Shown here: positions 8,216 to 17,255 of the stretch, piece by piece
Layout of the letters: every line of letters begins with the position of its first letter
Numbering within the stretch: position 1 is the stretch's first letter
DNA from: an uncultured Pelagibacteraceae bacterium
GTDB lineage: Bacteria; Pseudomonadota; Alphaproteobacteria; Pelagibacterales; Pelagibacteraceae
Direction of reading: 5' to 3'
Assembly: GCA_902617975.1 (NCBI GenBank)
Contig: CACMYV010000002.1
Location: 1-64,000 of the forward strand
DNA: 64,000 nucleotides
Program-made: the position numbers and the translations under genes
Notes under the pieces: model-generated
The model's input: the letters and a program-made list of their open reading frames with translations, nothing else
The model's database searches: none
What the model was told of the DNA's origin: nothing

Positions 8216-9523
8216 TTACAAAGTTTTAGCAAATTGCTTTAACAATTTAGCTGCACCTTTGTCCATATTCTGCAATCCTTTTTCGATTGATATTTTGCCG
8301 TTTAACATTGGCTCAATATTTTCGTAAATTACTTCACGAATTTGGGGCCAGTTACCAGCTCTATATCCACCAGGAATAGTTGAACCTTCTAAGCTTAATT
8401 GTTCACCAACTGCTTTATGATATGGAGAAGCTCTATAGAAATTTATAGTTTCAGCTAACTCTATACCACCTTTAGTCACTGCAGAGTAACCAGTCATATT
8501 GTGATAATACAGATCCATTTCTGGAGAACCCATAAATTCTATAAATTTAGCAAGTCCTTTGTACTCTTCCTCAGTATGACCATTTAAGATCCAGTTAGCA
8601 GCACCACCTATAAAAGTTGGATACTCTTTTCCTTTGGTTACTGAATCCCAGTAAGGAATATGATTAACTGTAAAGTTTGGAACAACACCTTTCATTCCAC
8701 CAAATGATGCAGCAGAACCAAACCAAAATGCAGCTTCACCTGCTATAAATGGTGCTTGATTGTCTCCCCACGCTCTTCCTTTATAGCCATATAAACCTTT
8801 ATCATACCATTCTTTAACTTTCTTCCAATGATAGACAAATGCATCAGTTTCAGCGAATAAAGTTTTTGTAGGAACAGCATCGTAACCATTATTTCCATCT
8901 AACATTAATAAATTATGTCTAGAAAAGAAATTTTCAGTCCAAATCCATGGACTATGACTTTGAACTAAAGGAATGTATCCAGCAGCTTTGATTTTTGGAG
9001 CCATGGCCTCAAATTCTTCATAAGTTTTTGGCACAGATTCAATTCCAACCTCTTTCAAAATGTCCATGTTTGCATACATCAAACAAGTTGAACTATTGAA
9101 AGGTACACCAATCATTTTTCCATCAGAGTCGGCATAGAAATTTTTAATGCCTGGAATATAGTTGTCAGCATCTACATCAATGCCATATTTCTTAGCCATT
9201 TCTTCAAAACCGATAACAACACCATTTTTTACTTGAGCTACCATGATTGCAGCACCAGCATCATAAACCTGTGAATAGTGTGGTTGGTCGCCTGCTCTAA
9301 ATGCAGCAATAGTTGCCGCCATGTTATCTTCATAACTTCCTTTTCCTGTAGGAATGACCGTATATTGATCTTGTGAAGCGTTAAATCTATTTGCAATTTC
9401 AATAATTACATCACCAAGAAAACCACTGTTTCCGTACCACCAATGAATTTCTGTTTTTGAATAACTGTGTGATGTAAAAGAGAAAGTAAATAGAATTGTT
9501 AAAACACTAAGTATTTTTTTCAT
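8216..9523 (-). CDS. ugpB: Glycerol-3-phosphate ABC transporter substrate-binding protein
   Basis: Periplasmic family 1 (sugar/G3P) binding protein of 435 residues with a signal peptide (MKKILSVLTILFTFSFTSHSYSK). The mature start EIHWWYGNSG and the blocks SHSPWIWTENFFSRHN and GGAANWILNGH resemble UgpB. It captures glycerol-3-phosphate and probably glycerophosphodiesters for UgpAEC. An AGAAGGA ribosome site lies just upstream of the ATG. It is the first gene of the minus-strand operon and is divergent from glpD. UgpB homologues can also bind glycerophosphocholine or other diesters, so the exact ligand is open. Confidence 0.92.
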   Translation of the reverse strand: MKKILSVLTILFTFSFTSHSYSKTEIHWWYGNSGFLGDVIIEIANRFNASQDQYTVIPTGKGSYEDNMAATIAAFRAGDQPHYSQVYDAGAAIMVAQVKNGVVIGFEEMAKKYGIDVDADNYIPGIKNFYADSDGKMIGVPFNSSTCLMYANMDILKEVGIESVPKTYEEFEAMAPKIKAAGYIPLVQSHSPWIWTENFFSRHNLLMLDGNNGYDAVPTKTLFAETDAFVYHWKKVKEWYDKGLYGYKGRAWGDNQAPFIAGEAAFWFGSAASFGGMKGVVPNFTVNHIPYWDSVTKGKEYPTFIGGAANWILNGHTEEEYKGLAKFIEFMGSPEMDLYYHNMTGYSAVTKGGIELAETINFYRASPYHKAVGEQLSLEGSTIPGGYRAGNWPQIREVIYENIEPMLNGKISIEKGLQNMDKGAAKLLKQFAKTL

Positions 9524-9663
9524 ATCTATCCTTCTGTTAAGTTTATTTTATTTTTTATTAATAATTTATTAATGTTAAGATATTATGAAATTGTAAATAA
9601 TTGCATTTAAAAATTTTAAATTTCTAAAAGAGGTTGTATATTTTAAAACAAATCATAATTTAA
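9524..9663. promoter_or_regulatory. Divergent ugpB/glpD promoter region with a 17-base AT palindrome
   Basis: The 140-base gap separates the divergent ugpB operon and glpD and must carry both promoters. It contains the perfect palindrome ATTTAAAAATTTTAAAT at 9605-9621, about 40 bases before the glpD start. In DNA this AT-rich, a palindrome of A/T only can arise by chance, so an operator role is only a suggestion. No PhoB-like direct repeats were recognised. Confidence 0.4.
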
Positions 9664-10815
9664 ATGTCTAAAATATTTGATTTATTCATAATAGGTGGCG
9701 GTATAAACGGTGCAGGTATTGCAAGAGATGCTGCAGGTAGAGGTTTATCAGTTTGTTTAGCTGACAAAGGTGAGATTGGAGGAGCAACCTCATCTTGGTC
9801 GACGAAATTAGTACATGGTGGTCTTCGTTATTTAGAAAATTATGAATTCAAACTAGTTAGAGAATCTCTGAAAGAAAGAGAAATAGTTTATAAAATTGCC
9901 AGACATATTTCCAAACCGATTCCTTTTATAATTCCTTATGCAGATAAAATTCGACCAGCCTGGTTAATTAAAATTGGTTTATTTTTGTATGATAATTTAG
10001 GTGGCAAAAGCAATATACCAAAATCAAAAACGTTTGATCTTACAAAAAAATTTTCAAATATTCTTAAGCAAAAATACAAAACTGGTTTTCAATATTTTGA
10101 CATACAAATTGACGATAAAAAATTAACGAAACTAAATGCTAAAGATGCAAAAAGAAATAAAGCTAAAATACTAGAATATAACAAAGTTAAAAAAGCTGAA
10201 ATTATTGACAATGAATGGATTATTAGTCTTGAAAAAGGTGAAAAAGTAAAATCAAAAATTTTAATTAATGCATCTGGACCATGGATAAACGAAACCTTAA
10301 ATAAAAATATAAAAATTAAATCTAAGAAAAAAATAAGATTAGTTAAAGGAAGTCATATTATTACAAAAAAATTGTACAAAGAAAATGTTGCATTCACATT
10401 TCAAAATACTGATAAAAGAATAATATTTGTGATACCTTATAAAGGGAAGTTTTCTTTAATTGGAACTACAGAAGTTGAGGTTAAATCACCAGAAAATAAA
10501 GGAATATCAAAAAAAGAAATTACATATTTAATTCGTTCAGTAAATAATTACTTAAAAAAACAAATCAGAACAAAGGACATTGTAGATACTTATTCAGGGA
10601 TAAGACCTCTAATTGAAGATTTTAATACAGCTTCAAAAGTCACAAGAGATTATGTTTTTGATTTAAAAATTATAAAAAAATTACCTTTATTGAATATATA
10701 TGGAGGAAAACTAACCACCTACAGAAAATTGTCTGAAAAAGTCCTTTTTGACCTTAGAAAGTTTTTACCTAAAACAAAAAAAGGTCCATGGACACACAAA
10801 AAGAAGCTTCTCTAA
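9664..10815 (+). CDS. glpD: FAD-dependent glycerol-3-phosphate dehydrogenase, lacking the C-terminal cap domain
   Basis: GlpD oxidises glycerol-3-phosphate to dihydroxyacetone phosphate and passes electrons to ubiquinone at the inner membrane. The FAD-binding motif GGGINGAGIARDAAGRG is at residues 11-27. TSSWSTKLVHGGLRYLE, the IRPLIED block and GGKLTTYRKL are characteristic. At 383 residues it is about 120 shorter than E. coli GlpD: it ends just after the GGKLTTYRKL helix, so the C-terminal helical DAO_C domain is missing. The stop is clean and the following DNA is taken up by the glycosylase gene, so this looks like a compact enzyme rather than a recent frameshift. It is divergent from the ugp operon. 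Confidence 0.9.
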   Translation: MSKIFDLFIIGGGINGAGIARDAAGRGLSVCLADKGEIGGATSSWSTKLVHGGLRYLENYEFKLVRESLKEREIVYKIARHISKPIPFIIPYADKIRPAWLIKIGLFLYDNLGGKSNIPKSKTFDLTKKFSNILKQKYKTGFQYFDIQIDDKKLTKLNAKDAKRNKAKILEYNKVKKAEIIDNEWIISLEKGEKVKSKILINASGPWINETLNKNIKIKSKKKIRLVKGSHIITKKLYKENVAFTFQNTDKRIIFVIPYKGKFSLIGTTEVEVKSPENKGISKKEITYLIRSVNNYLKKQIRTKDIVDTYSGIRPLIEDFNTASKVTRDYVFDLKIIKKLPLLNIYGGKLTTYRKLSEKVLFDLRKFLPKTKKGPWTHKKKLL

Positions 10816-10820
10816 ACTTA

Positions 10821-11495
10821 ATGACCGTTAAATTTGAAAAATTAAAAAAAACAATAATTAAATGTAATAAATGCCCTAGACTTGTGAGGTTTAGAAAAAA
10901 AATATCTACGGAAAAAAGAAAACAATATATGGACCAAACTTATTGGGGAAAACCAGTTACAGGTTTTGGAGATATAAATGGAAAAATAATGATTGTTGGT
11001 CTAGCACCAGCTGCTCATGGTGGAACAAGAACAGGCAGAGTATTTACAGGCGATAAATCATCGGACTTTTTATATAAATGTTTACACAATGTAAAAATTG
11101 CCAATCAAAGCAATTCAGATCATATAAATGATGGATTGAAAATAAAAAATACTTTCATAACTCCAGCTTTAAAGTGTGTTCCTCCAGGAGATAAGCCGTT
11201 AAATGATGAGTTAAAAAATTGTTTTGGTTATTTTAAATCTGAATTTGAAATACTTAAAAATCTCAAAATTGTTGTAGCTCTAGGTAAAATTGCCTTTGAT
11301 ACTTGCGTAAAATTTTATAGAGAAAATTTTGACTACACTGAAAGAGTAAAATTTGGTCATGGAACATATTATAAATTACCTAACAATGTATTGTTAATGG
11401 GGTGTTATCATCCAAGTCCAAGGAATGTAAATACTGGACGAATTAATGAAAAACAAATGACTAAACTATTTAAAAAAGTAAAAGAATTAGTTTAA
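10821..11495 (+). CDS. Uracil-DNA glycosylase, family 5 (UDGb type)
   Basis: The enzyme removes uracil (and some other deaminated bases) from DNA. Family 5 motifs are clear: GLAPAAHGGTRTGRVFTGD near residue 60 and CYHPSPRNVNTGR near the C-terminus. Four Cys suited to a 4Fe-4S cluster are present: CNKC near the N-terminus and a C-x14-C pair starting at LKCVPPGD. The ORF track begins at 10788 inside glpD; the ATG at 10821, five bases after the glpD stop, gives a normal-length protein and avoids the overlap, so it is preferred. The 3' end overlaps the convergent thioesterase gene by 9 bases. Confidence 0.9.
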   Translation: MTVKFEKLKKTIIKCNKCPRLVRFRKKISTEKRKQYMDQTYWGKPVTGFGDINGKIMIVGLAPAAHGGTRTGRVFTGDKSSDFLYKCLHNVKIANQSNSDHINDGLKIKNTFITPALKCVPPGDKPLNDELKNCFGYFKSEFEILKNLKIVVALGKIAFDTCVKFYRENFDYTERVKFGHGTYYKLPNNVLLMGCYHPSPRNVNTGRINEKQMTKLFKKVKELV

Positions 11496-11879
11496 TTTAT
11501 TAATAAGTTCTTTTGGAAGTTTTACTGGTTTTCCCAACTTATTTAGAGATACCAATTTAATCTCTGCATCACATAAAATATCTGATTTTCTTTTAATTTT
11601 TTGTGACATTGTAATTGTAGTCAAAGTATTAGATTTTACTTTTGTGAAAACAGTAATTTTATCCTCAAATTTTGCTGGTTTTTTAAAGTCTAAATTGCAA
11701 GTTTTTACCGCAATTAAAACATTATATTTATCTAATAACTTTTTATTTGAATATCCTATTGAATAAATAAGCTCAGATCTTGCTCTTTCAAAGTACTTTA
11801 AATAATTTGCGTGGTAAACAATTCCACCAAAATCAGTATCCTCATAGTATACTTTTAAATTATACTTAAATACTTTCAT
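11487..11879 (-). CDS. ybgC: YbgC-type acyl-CoA thioesterase (hotdog fold)
   Basis: A 130-residue 4-hydroxybenzoyl-CoA thioesterase family protein. The motif YYEDTDFGGIVYHANYLKYFERAR near residue 8 carries the catalytic Asp and the YbgC pattern. Such enzymes hydrolyse short-chain acyl-CoAs and are usually encoded with tol-pal genes, which are not present here. The start is taken as the ATG at 11879 rather than the TTG one codon earlier. The stop lies inside the end of the convergent glycosylase gene. Confidence 0.88.
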   Translation of the reverse strand: MKVFKYNLKVYYEDTDFGGIVYHANYLKYFERARSELIYSIGYSNKKLLDKYNVLIAVKTCNLDFKKPAKFEDKITVFTKVKSNTLTTITMSQKIKRKSDILCDAEIKLVSLNKLGKPVKLPKELINKLN

Positions 11880-11898
11880 CAATTGATATTAATAAAAT

Positions 11899-12552
11899 TT
11901 ATTGAGAAGAAAAATAGATATTTTGATAGTAAGTAATTGATTTTTTCTTTGAATTATCTGTATCTGACATGATCGCTATACCATCTAGCTCATTAACATC
12001 TAAATTATGGAATTTCTTGAAATCTTCTTTAACGTTTGCTTTGACAGTTACCCATTCATTTAAATTTGTTTTGGTAGTAGCAAGGACATTATCTATGGAC
12101 TTTTTAGTATATGGGCTTGGAAAGTTGCTTCCAACTTCTTGATTACTCGAAAAAACGTAATTTATTGCTCTATTGGATAAAGGTGTTGCCCCAGTTTTTT
12201 TAATGACGAATACTCTTCCTGCAAAGTCATGACCTTTTTTAGTTGTTTCATCTATCCCAGGTATATCTTTCTCAATTTTCCAGGTAATATTTATGAAAGG
12301 TGTTTTATCTAAATCAATTTTAATCTCCTTACCTAAGCCAGAAGCGGCGTTATCTGCAATAGCTTTTAAGTAATTACCATTCTCATTAGATCCAACTGAA
12401 TATGTAGTCTTATTATCTGCTCCTCTTACTTTTCTCACAGTTAATTCTGATAATTCTTTGTCTGTAAACTCAAATACTTTTACTTCCTCGGCATACAATA
12501 TTGTTTGTAACAATGCAGTAACTAAAATTAATTTAAATAAAAATCTAAACAT
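11899..12552 (-). CDS. DUF3047 family secreted protein
   Basis: A 217-residue exported protein with a hydrophobic N-terminus and a YAEEVKVFEF mature start. ITWKIEKDIPG, AGRVFVIKK and the C-terminal block NELDGIAIMSDTDNSKKKSITYYQNIYF match DUF3047, a family of unknown function with a likely jelly-roll carbohydrate-binding-like fold. It lies 16 bases upstream of ybgC on the same strand. No catalytic residues can be named. Confidence 0.8.
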   Translation of the reverse strand: MFRFLFKLILVTALLQTILYAEEVKVFEFTDKELSELTVRKVRGADNKTTYSVGSNENGNYLKAIADNAASGLGKEIKIDLDKTPFINITWKIEKDIPGIDETTKKGHDFAGRVFVIKKTGATPLSNRAINYVFSSNQEVGSNFPSPYTKKSIDNVLATTKTNLNEWVTVKANVKEDFKKFHNLDVNELDGIAIMSDTDNSKKKSITYYQNIYFSSQ

Positions 12553-12647
12553 GTCCTCTCTATATAAAAGATAAAATAATTTTCAAATTCAAAATTTTGA
12601 CATTATTTAAACATGCATAAATCATTATTGTTCTCTACTTAGATGAT

Positions 12648-12779
12648 ATGAAGTTGGCAGTTCTTTTTGGTTTGATGATTTATTGGTCTATAATTATAAC
12701 TGCGCCTGTAATTTCAAAAAATTCTGAAAAATTTGGAGAAAAAAAGGTATTAATACCTCTTAAAAAACCAAGAATTTAA
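12648..12779 (+). CDS. Small single-span membrane protein, 43 residues
   Basis: This reading frame is too short for the ORF track. It begins MKLAVLFGLMIYWSIIITAPVI, one hydrophobic span, followed by a charged tail ending PLKKPRI. It fills most of the 223-base gap between the DUF3047 gene and the convergent alcohol dehydrogenase, and its stop overlaps the stop of that gene by 4 bases, the same packing seen for real genes here. No clear ribosome site was found, and no family is recognised. Membrane-like composition and tight fit are the evidence that it is coding. Confidence 0.5.
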   Translation: MKLAVLFGLMIYWSIIITAPVISKNSEKFGEKKVLIPLKKPRI

Positions 12780-13780
12780 GGCAGAAGCACTATCTTTGGA
12801 GCCGAACAGGTTCCATCATGAATTTCTTTAAAAGCTCCCCATCCATCTTTAAGATTTCTGTACTCAATCCACTCTATCTTGCCTAGTTTGTTATTGGTTA
12901 AAATATCAATAGTTTCTCCAAACTCTTTATTTGTATAACAATAAGTCCCAATAAAAGTGACTTCTTGAAGAGTTGCTTTTCTAAAATTAAAAGATCCTGC
13001 AGGCTGAGTTAGTCCAATATGAACTATTATTCCACCTGGTTTTACTACACTGATTGCCTGTTGTCGTGAAACTTCAAGTCCAACAGTATCAAAAACTAGA
13101 TCAAAGCTGCTCTCTTTTATATCTTTATGATCTGGCGACACTGTTTTTGCATCTACATATTTGGAGCATTCATTCAATCTTTTTTGATTAGGATCAGAAA
13201 TTGTTAAATTTGTATTTCCTTGGATCTTGGATAAAATTAATGCACATAATAGCCCAATTGCTCCACCACCCTGAACAAGGGTTCTGCATTCAGTTAATGG
13301 TTTTTTTGATGCTTCTACTGCTAATAATACTGCATGATATGAAACTGCTGTTGGTTCTGCAACTGCAGCCTCTTTTACATCAAGCTTTTCAGGAACCTTG
13401 AATATATTGTGATCTGGAACTGTAATGAGTTCAGCAAACGCTCCTTGTCTTTCATAAGGTCTATTCATTCCTAGAAGAACTCTATCTGGACATAAATGTT
13501 CTCTTCCACTCTTGCAGTATTCGCAATTTCTACAAGTTATTAACGGATTAAGAACTGAAATTTGATCTTTAAGTTTACCGTTAATTATTTGACCACTAAC
13601 TTCATGACCTAAAATTAACGGTGGAATTCTTCTCTCATCTTTTCCGTGGTAAGCATGCATATCTGAGCCACAGATACCTGATGCATGTACTTTAAGAATA
13701 CTTTCTCCAGGTTTTTCAGAAGGCTCTTTTTCTTCTCTGAATTCCATTTCCTCAACACCAGTGTAGACAAGGGCTTTCAT
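12776..13780 (-). CDS. Zinc-dependent medium-chain alcohol/polyol dehydrogenase
   Basis: A 334-residue MDR-family dehydrogenase. The catalytic zinc motif GICGSDMHAYHG with GHEVSG and the structural zinc cluster CRNCEYCKSGREHLC (residues about 83-97) are intact, and the NAD(P) loop is GGGAIGLLCA. The pattern is closest to threonine, sorbitol or galactitol-phosphate dehydrogenases; the substrate cannot be fixed. It follows an NCS1 permease by 2 bases and a TRAP transporter upstream, so it may oxidise a compound brought in by one of them. Confidence 0.88.
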   Translation of the reverse strand: MKALVYTGVEEMEFREEKEPSEKPGESILKVHASGICGSDMHAYHGKDERRIPPLILGHEVSGQIINGKLKDQISVLNPLITCRNCEYCKSGREHLCPDRVLLGMNRPYERQGAFAELITVPDHNIFKVPEKLDVKEAAVAEPTAVSYHAVLLAVEASKKPLTECRTLVQGGGAIGLLCALILSKIQGNTNLTISDPNQKRLNECSKYVDAKTVSPDHKDIKESSFDLVFDTVGLEVSRQQAISVVKPGGIIVHIGLTQPAGSFNFRKATLQEVTFIGTYCYTNKEFGETIDILTNNKLGKIEWIEYRNLKDGWGAFKEIHDGTCSAPKIVLLP

Positions 13781-13782
13781 TA

Positions 13783-15237
13783 TTACTTATTATTTAATAA
13801 ATAATATACTAAATAGGATGCGAATGCTCCAATAATCCATCCAAAAGATTGATATTGTATTAAATTTTCATTTAGCAAAGATGATAAAGAAAAAATTGAT
13901 CCTATAAAAAGAGCATACAATGCTTTGAGGTTCCAGCCGTTGCTATAAATATATTCAGTATGTTCTTTAGGATAAAAAAGCTCTTTATGATTAATTTGTT
14001 GTTTTTTAAATAAATAATAGTCTGCTACTAATACACCAAAAATTGGCCCAAAAGTCGTCGCTACGGCTTCAACAAATATTAAAACATTAGCTTTACTGAA
14101 AATTGAAAGCCAAAATGTTGAAATAATTAATCCAATAATTGATATTACAATTCCTGTTTTTTTTAACGTTAAAGAGTTAGGAAAAAAATTTATCAATGTA
14201 TTTTGCGAAGGAATATAATTTGCTATCAAATTAGTTGATAACGAAGAGATAATAATAAATATCAAACAAAAGAAAGTTAGAAAATTATTATTAAATTTTC
14301 CAACTATATCATTTGGATTAGTAAGTAGACTTGAAGCATTTAAACCTTTACTGGTGAGAATAATATCTGAACCTAATGTGATTAATACCGAGAAAAAAGA
14401 AAAGAATATTAAATTTAATATTATACTTAAGTTACCTTTGGTCATCTCTTTATAATTCATTGAGTATCTTGAAAAATCACCAAATGTGAGGAGAACTATA
14501 GCAAAATAAGCAAATAAAGTTCCTGTGATTGATATTATCGGAGCGATATTTGACTGAATTGCAAAATTGCTAAAGACTAAGCTTAGTTTTATTCCATTTA
14601 GGAGTTCATTGTAATACTCAGATAAAATAACAATTAATAAAACAGATAGCCCTAAATATATTGAAAGACCTGAAAAATTAATAAATGATTTTAGAAAATT
14701 CTGTCCTTTTGTAAAAAGGATGTATTGAAATATTAAAGTTAAAAATAAACAAACCCAATCAATTAAATTCAAGCCAAAAAAGAATAATAAAAATATTTCA
14801 TTCTGTAACAATTGATTGTCTATTTTAAATATTATGATCCTAGCAATGTAACCTAGTGACTTAGATATAAAGAATGTTTGTACACCAAACATGAATAAAC
14901 CAACTAACCCCCTGATCATTCCTACATATCTGGCACCAGTAAAACCCATTGAAAGTCTGAGAATTGTTGGAAAACTTAATCCGCTACTTTGAGAAATTTT
15001 TCCAATAATATTAGCAAAAAAGAATACTAATAATCCTGCTAACAATGATCCTGTTAAGACAACGAAAAAATTTAGATCATAGAATAAATATAAAGCTGAT
15101 ATTAAAGAAAACCCAACTATTGTTTGAATATTTATAGCCCAAAAGTTAAAGTAATTTTTCCAACTCCAGTCTCTATTATTAGGATTTATTGAAACTAGTT
15201 CCCAATTCCTTAATTGAAATTTTTCGCTTTGATTCAC
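13783..15237 (-). CDS. NCS1 family nucleobase/cation symporter
   Basis: A 484-residue polytopic membrane protein with about twelve hydrophobic segments. The N-terminal pattern LVSINPNNRDWSWKNYFNFW and the SGLSFPTILRLSMGFTGARY block are typical of the NCS1 (purine-related) transporters, which import nucleobases, allantoin, hydantoins or similar with Na+ or H+. It is placed between TRAP dctM (22-base gap) and the alcohol dehydrogenase (2-base gap) on the same strand. The substrate is unknown. Confidence 0.85.
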   Translation of the reverse strand: MNQSEKFQLRNWELVSINPNNRDWSWKNYFNFWAINIQTIVGFSLISALYLFYDLNFFVVLTGSLLAGLLVFFFANIIGKISQSSGLSFPTILRLSMGFTGARYVGMIRGLVGLFMFGVQTFFISKSLGYIARIIIFKIDNQLLQNEIFLLFFFGLNLIDWVCLFLTLIFQYILFTKGQNFLKSFINFSGLSIYLGLSVLLIVILSEYYNELLNGIKLSLVFSNFAIQSNIAPIISITGTLFAYFAIVLLTFGDFSRYSMNYKEMTKGNLSIILNLIFFSFFSVLITLGSDIILTSKGLNASSLLTNPNDIVGKFNNNFLTFFCLIFIIISSLSTNLIANYIPSQNTLINFFPNSLTLKKTGIVISIIGLIISTFWLSIFSKANVLIFVEAVATTFGPIFGVLVADYYLFKKQQINHKELFYPKEHTEYIYSNGWNLKALYALFIGSIFSLSSLLNENLIQYQSFGWIIGAFASYLVYYLLNNK

Positions 15238-15259
15238 TTAGATAATATTAATCAATTAT

Positions 15260-16597
15260 TTACTGCTGTCCATATAAGAGAGTTGGCAACCATAGTACTA
15301 TTTTTGGATACGCTATGATTATAATTAATCCAATTATCTGTAATACCATGAACTGCATCATTCCAAGATAAATATCTTTTAAATCCCAACTTGGAACTAC
15401 TCCTTTTAAAAAATACGCAGATAACGCTACGGGGGGTGAGAGCCAGGCGGTTTGCAAATTAACAGCAACAAGAATTGCAAACCAAGTTAAATTAAATCCT
15501 AATGCTTCTACCAATGGTAAAATAATAGGAACGACTATCATAACAATAGGTACCCACTCTAAAGGCCATCCTAAAAGAAAAATCATAATCATGATTATTC
15601 CTAAAATTAAATATTTGTTCATCTCTAGAGATAAAAGAAAATCTGTTAAAACCATTGGGGTTCCTAATCTTGCAAACACTGCTCCAAAGAAATTAGACGC
15701 AGCTACTAAAACCATAATTAGTGCAGAAATTTCTAAAGTTTTAACTAATGCATCTTGTAATTTTTTTAATGTTAATTTTTTGTAAGCTAATGAAAGTAAT
15801 AATGCACCACCTGCACCACATCCTGCAGCCTCTGTTGGCGTAGCAAATCCAAATAAAATACTACCTAATGCAGCAAATACTAATGCAGCGGGTGGCACTA
15901 ATCCTAAGAAAAATTCTAGCCATAATTTTTTTAAATCTGTTGTTCTTAATTCTTCTGGTATGGGTGGCCCTAATTTTGGGTTCATCATACATCTGAATGT
16001 AGTGTATGCAGCATATAAGCATGCCAACAATATTCCTGGAACAATTGCTGCAGCAAATAAATCAGTTACGGGAATTTCCATAATTGGACCCATAACTACA
16101 AGCATAATGCTCGGTGGAATTAGAATACCTAAAGTTCCTCCAGCAGTAATTGTACCAGCAGCTAATTTTACATCATAGTTTGATCTATTCATTGATTTTG
16201 CAGCCATAATTCCAAGAATTGTAACTGATGCACCAACTATTCCAGTTGCGGCAGCAAATATTACCGAAACAAATAAAACTGCATAATATAAAGAGCCTCT
16301 AACTCTTGCCAACATCATTTGGAAAGCTGAGAATAATCTTTCCATTAAACCTGCTTGTTCCATCATTATTCCCATAAATACAAATAAGGGGACGGCGGCG
16401 AGAGTTTGTTCGGTCATAACCATAGAAAATTGTAGTGTCATTAAATAGAAAACTAATTTTCCAAACCCTAAGTATCCAAAGACAAATCCTAAAAAAATAA
16501 GAGTAAATGAAATTGGAAATCCTATAAATATTGCAAACAACATCACACCAATAAGTATGAAACCTAAAATTGCAGGATCTATTAAATGTGAAAGCAT
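15260..16597 (-). CDS. dctM: TRAP transporter large permease subunit DctM
   Basis: A 445-residue polytopic protein with about twelve helices. Family motifs include VPLFVFMGIMMEQAG, GGTLGILIPPSIMLV near residue 155 and TPTEAAGCGAGGAL. DctM is the Na+-coupled transport channel of TRAP systems. The start ATG shares a base with the dctQ stop. It belongs with dctQ and dctP upstream; together they import an organic acid or related small solute. Confidence 0.95.
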   Translation of the reverse strand: MLSHLIDPAILGFILIGVMLFAIFIGFPISFTLIFLGFVFGYLGFGKLVFYLMTLQFSMVMTEQTLAAVPLFVFMGIMMEQAGLMERLFSAFQMMLARVRGSLYYAVLFVSVIFAAATGIVGASVTILGIMAAKSMNRSNYDVKLAAGTITAGGTLGILIPPSIMLVVMGPIMEIPVTDLFAAAIVPGILLACLYAAYTTFRCMMNPKLGPPIPEELRTTDLKKLWLEFFLGLVPPAALVFAALGSILFGFATPTEAAGCGAGGALLLSLAYKKLTLKKLQDALVKTLEISALIMVLVAASNFFGAVFARLGTPMVLTDFLLSLEMNKYLILGIIMIMIFLLGWPLEWVPIVMIVVPIILPLVEALGFNLTWFAILVAVNLQTAWLSPPVALSAYFLKGVVPSWDLKDIYLGMMQFMVLQIIGLIIIIAYPKIVLWLPTLLYGQQ

Positions 16598-17202
16598 TAA
16601 CTACCTGGCCATTTACCTTTGACGGCTGCGTAATAACTTTTAAAAAGTTCTGAAACACCTTGGATTAGAAGGAAAACAATTCCAATCCATAGACAAGATT
16701 TAATTGGCCACATATATGGCATCCATGTTGTGTCCATCCCTCTTTCGTTTCTCATTATACTTTCTTGGACAAAGCCTGTTGTCATATACAAAAAAACTAT
16801 TAATCCTGGAAAATAAAATAATAAGTAAAGCCAAAAATCTATTCTGCCTTGAGTTTTTACTTTAAAATTTCTATATAAAAAATCTGCTCTAATATGAACA
16901 CCTTTTGAAAGAGCGTATCCTGCTCCTAACATAAATAATGCTCCATAAAAAAATCTGCTCATATCATAAGCCCAGATTGTAGGAGCTAAAAATAATTTTC
17001 TTGCTAAAACTTCATAAACCATCCCAAGCATTAGTGGGATCGTAATCCAGCAAACAATATTTCCTATTAATTTACTAAATCTATCTATATTAACTATAGT
17101 TTTAGCCATCCAAGTTGGCATATCATCAGGCATCTTTCCTGATCCTGATCGCCTTTCAGCTATCATTTCATCTGAAATATCTAACTTTGGATTATCCGAC
17201 AT
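16597..17202 (-). CDS. dctQ: TRAP transporter small permease subunit DctQ
   Basis: A 201-residue protein with four hydrophobic helices, the usual DctQ layout, including GYALSKGVHIRADFLY and WPIKSCLWIGIVFLLIQG. The roughly 40-residue hydrophilic N-terminal tail is longer than in minimal DctQ proteins. It is separated from dctP by a terminator-like hairpin and overlaps dctM by one base. Confidence 0.92.
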   Translation of the reverse strand: MSDNPKLDISDEMIAERRSGSGKMPDDMPTWMAKTIVNIDRFSKLIGNIVCWITIPLMLGMVYEVLARKLFLAPTIWAYDMSRFFYGALFMLGAGYALSKGVHIRADFLYRNFKVKTQGRIDFWLYLLFYFPGLIVFLYMTTGFVQESIMRNERGMDTTWMPYMWPIKSCLWIGIVFLLIQGVSELFKSYYAAVKGKWPGS

Positions 17203-17220
17203 ATAAATTTTAGAAAAAAA

Positions 17221-17244
17221 AAGCGGGCTTATAAAAGCCCGCTT
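17221..17244 (-). terminator. Rho-independent-type hairpin between dctP and dctQ
   Basis: AAGCGGGCTT and AAGCCCGCTT form a perfect 10-bp stem with a 4-base loop (ATAA on the plus strand). On the transcribed minus strand the stem is followed by seven further Ts, so this is a textbook intrinsic terminator. It lies about 11 bases after the dctP stop and about 20 bases before the dctQ start. Because dctQ and dctM have no other obvious promoter, it is probably leaky and keeps binding protein in excess over permease. Confidence 0.88.
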
Positions 17245-17255
17245 AATAACTTTAT

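Noticed and set aside
10716-10850. GlpD truncation as a recent frameshift
   Set aside because: The other frames after the stop encode the glycosylase N-terminus, not a DAO_C domain; no remnant of the missing domain was found.
16299-16658. 119-residue minus-strand ORF
   Set aside because: Lies in another frame across the dctM/dctQ junction, both of which have strong family motifs; it is a shadow.
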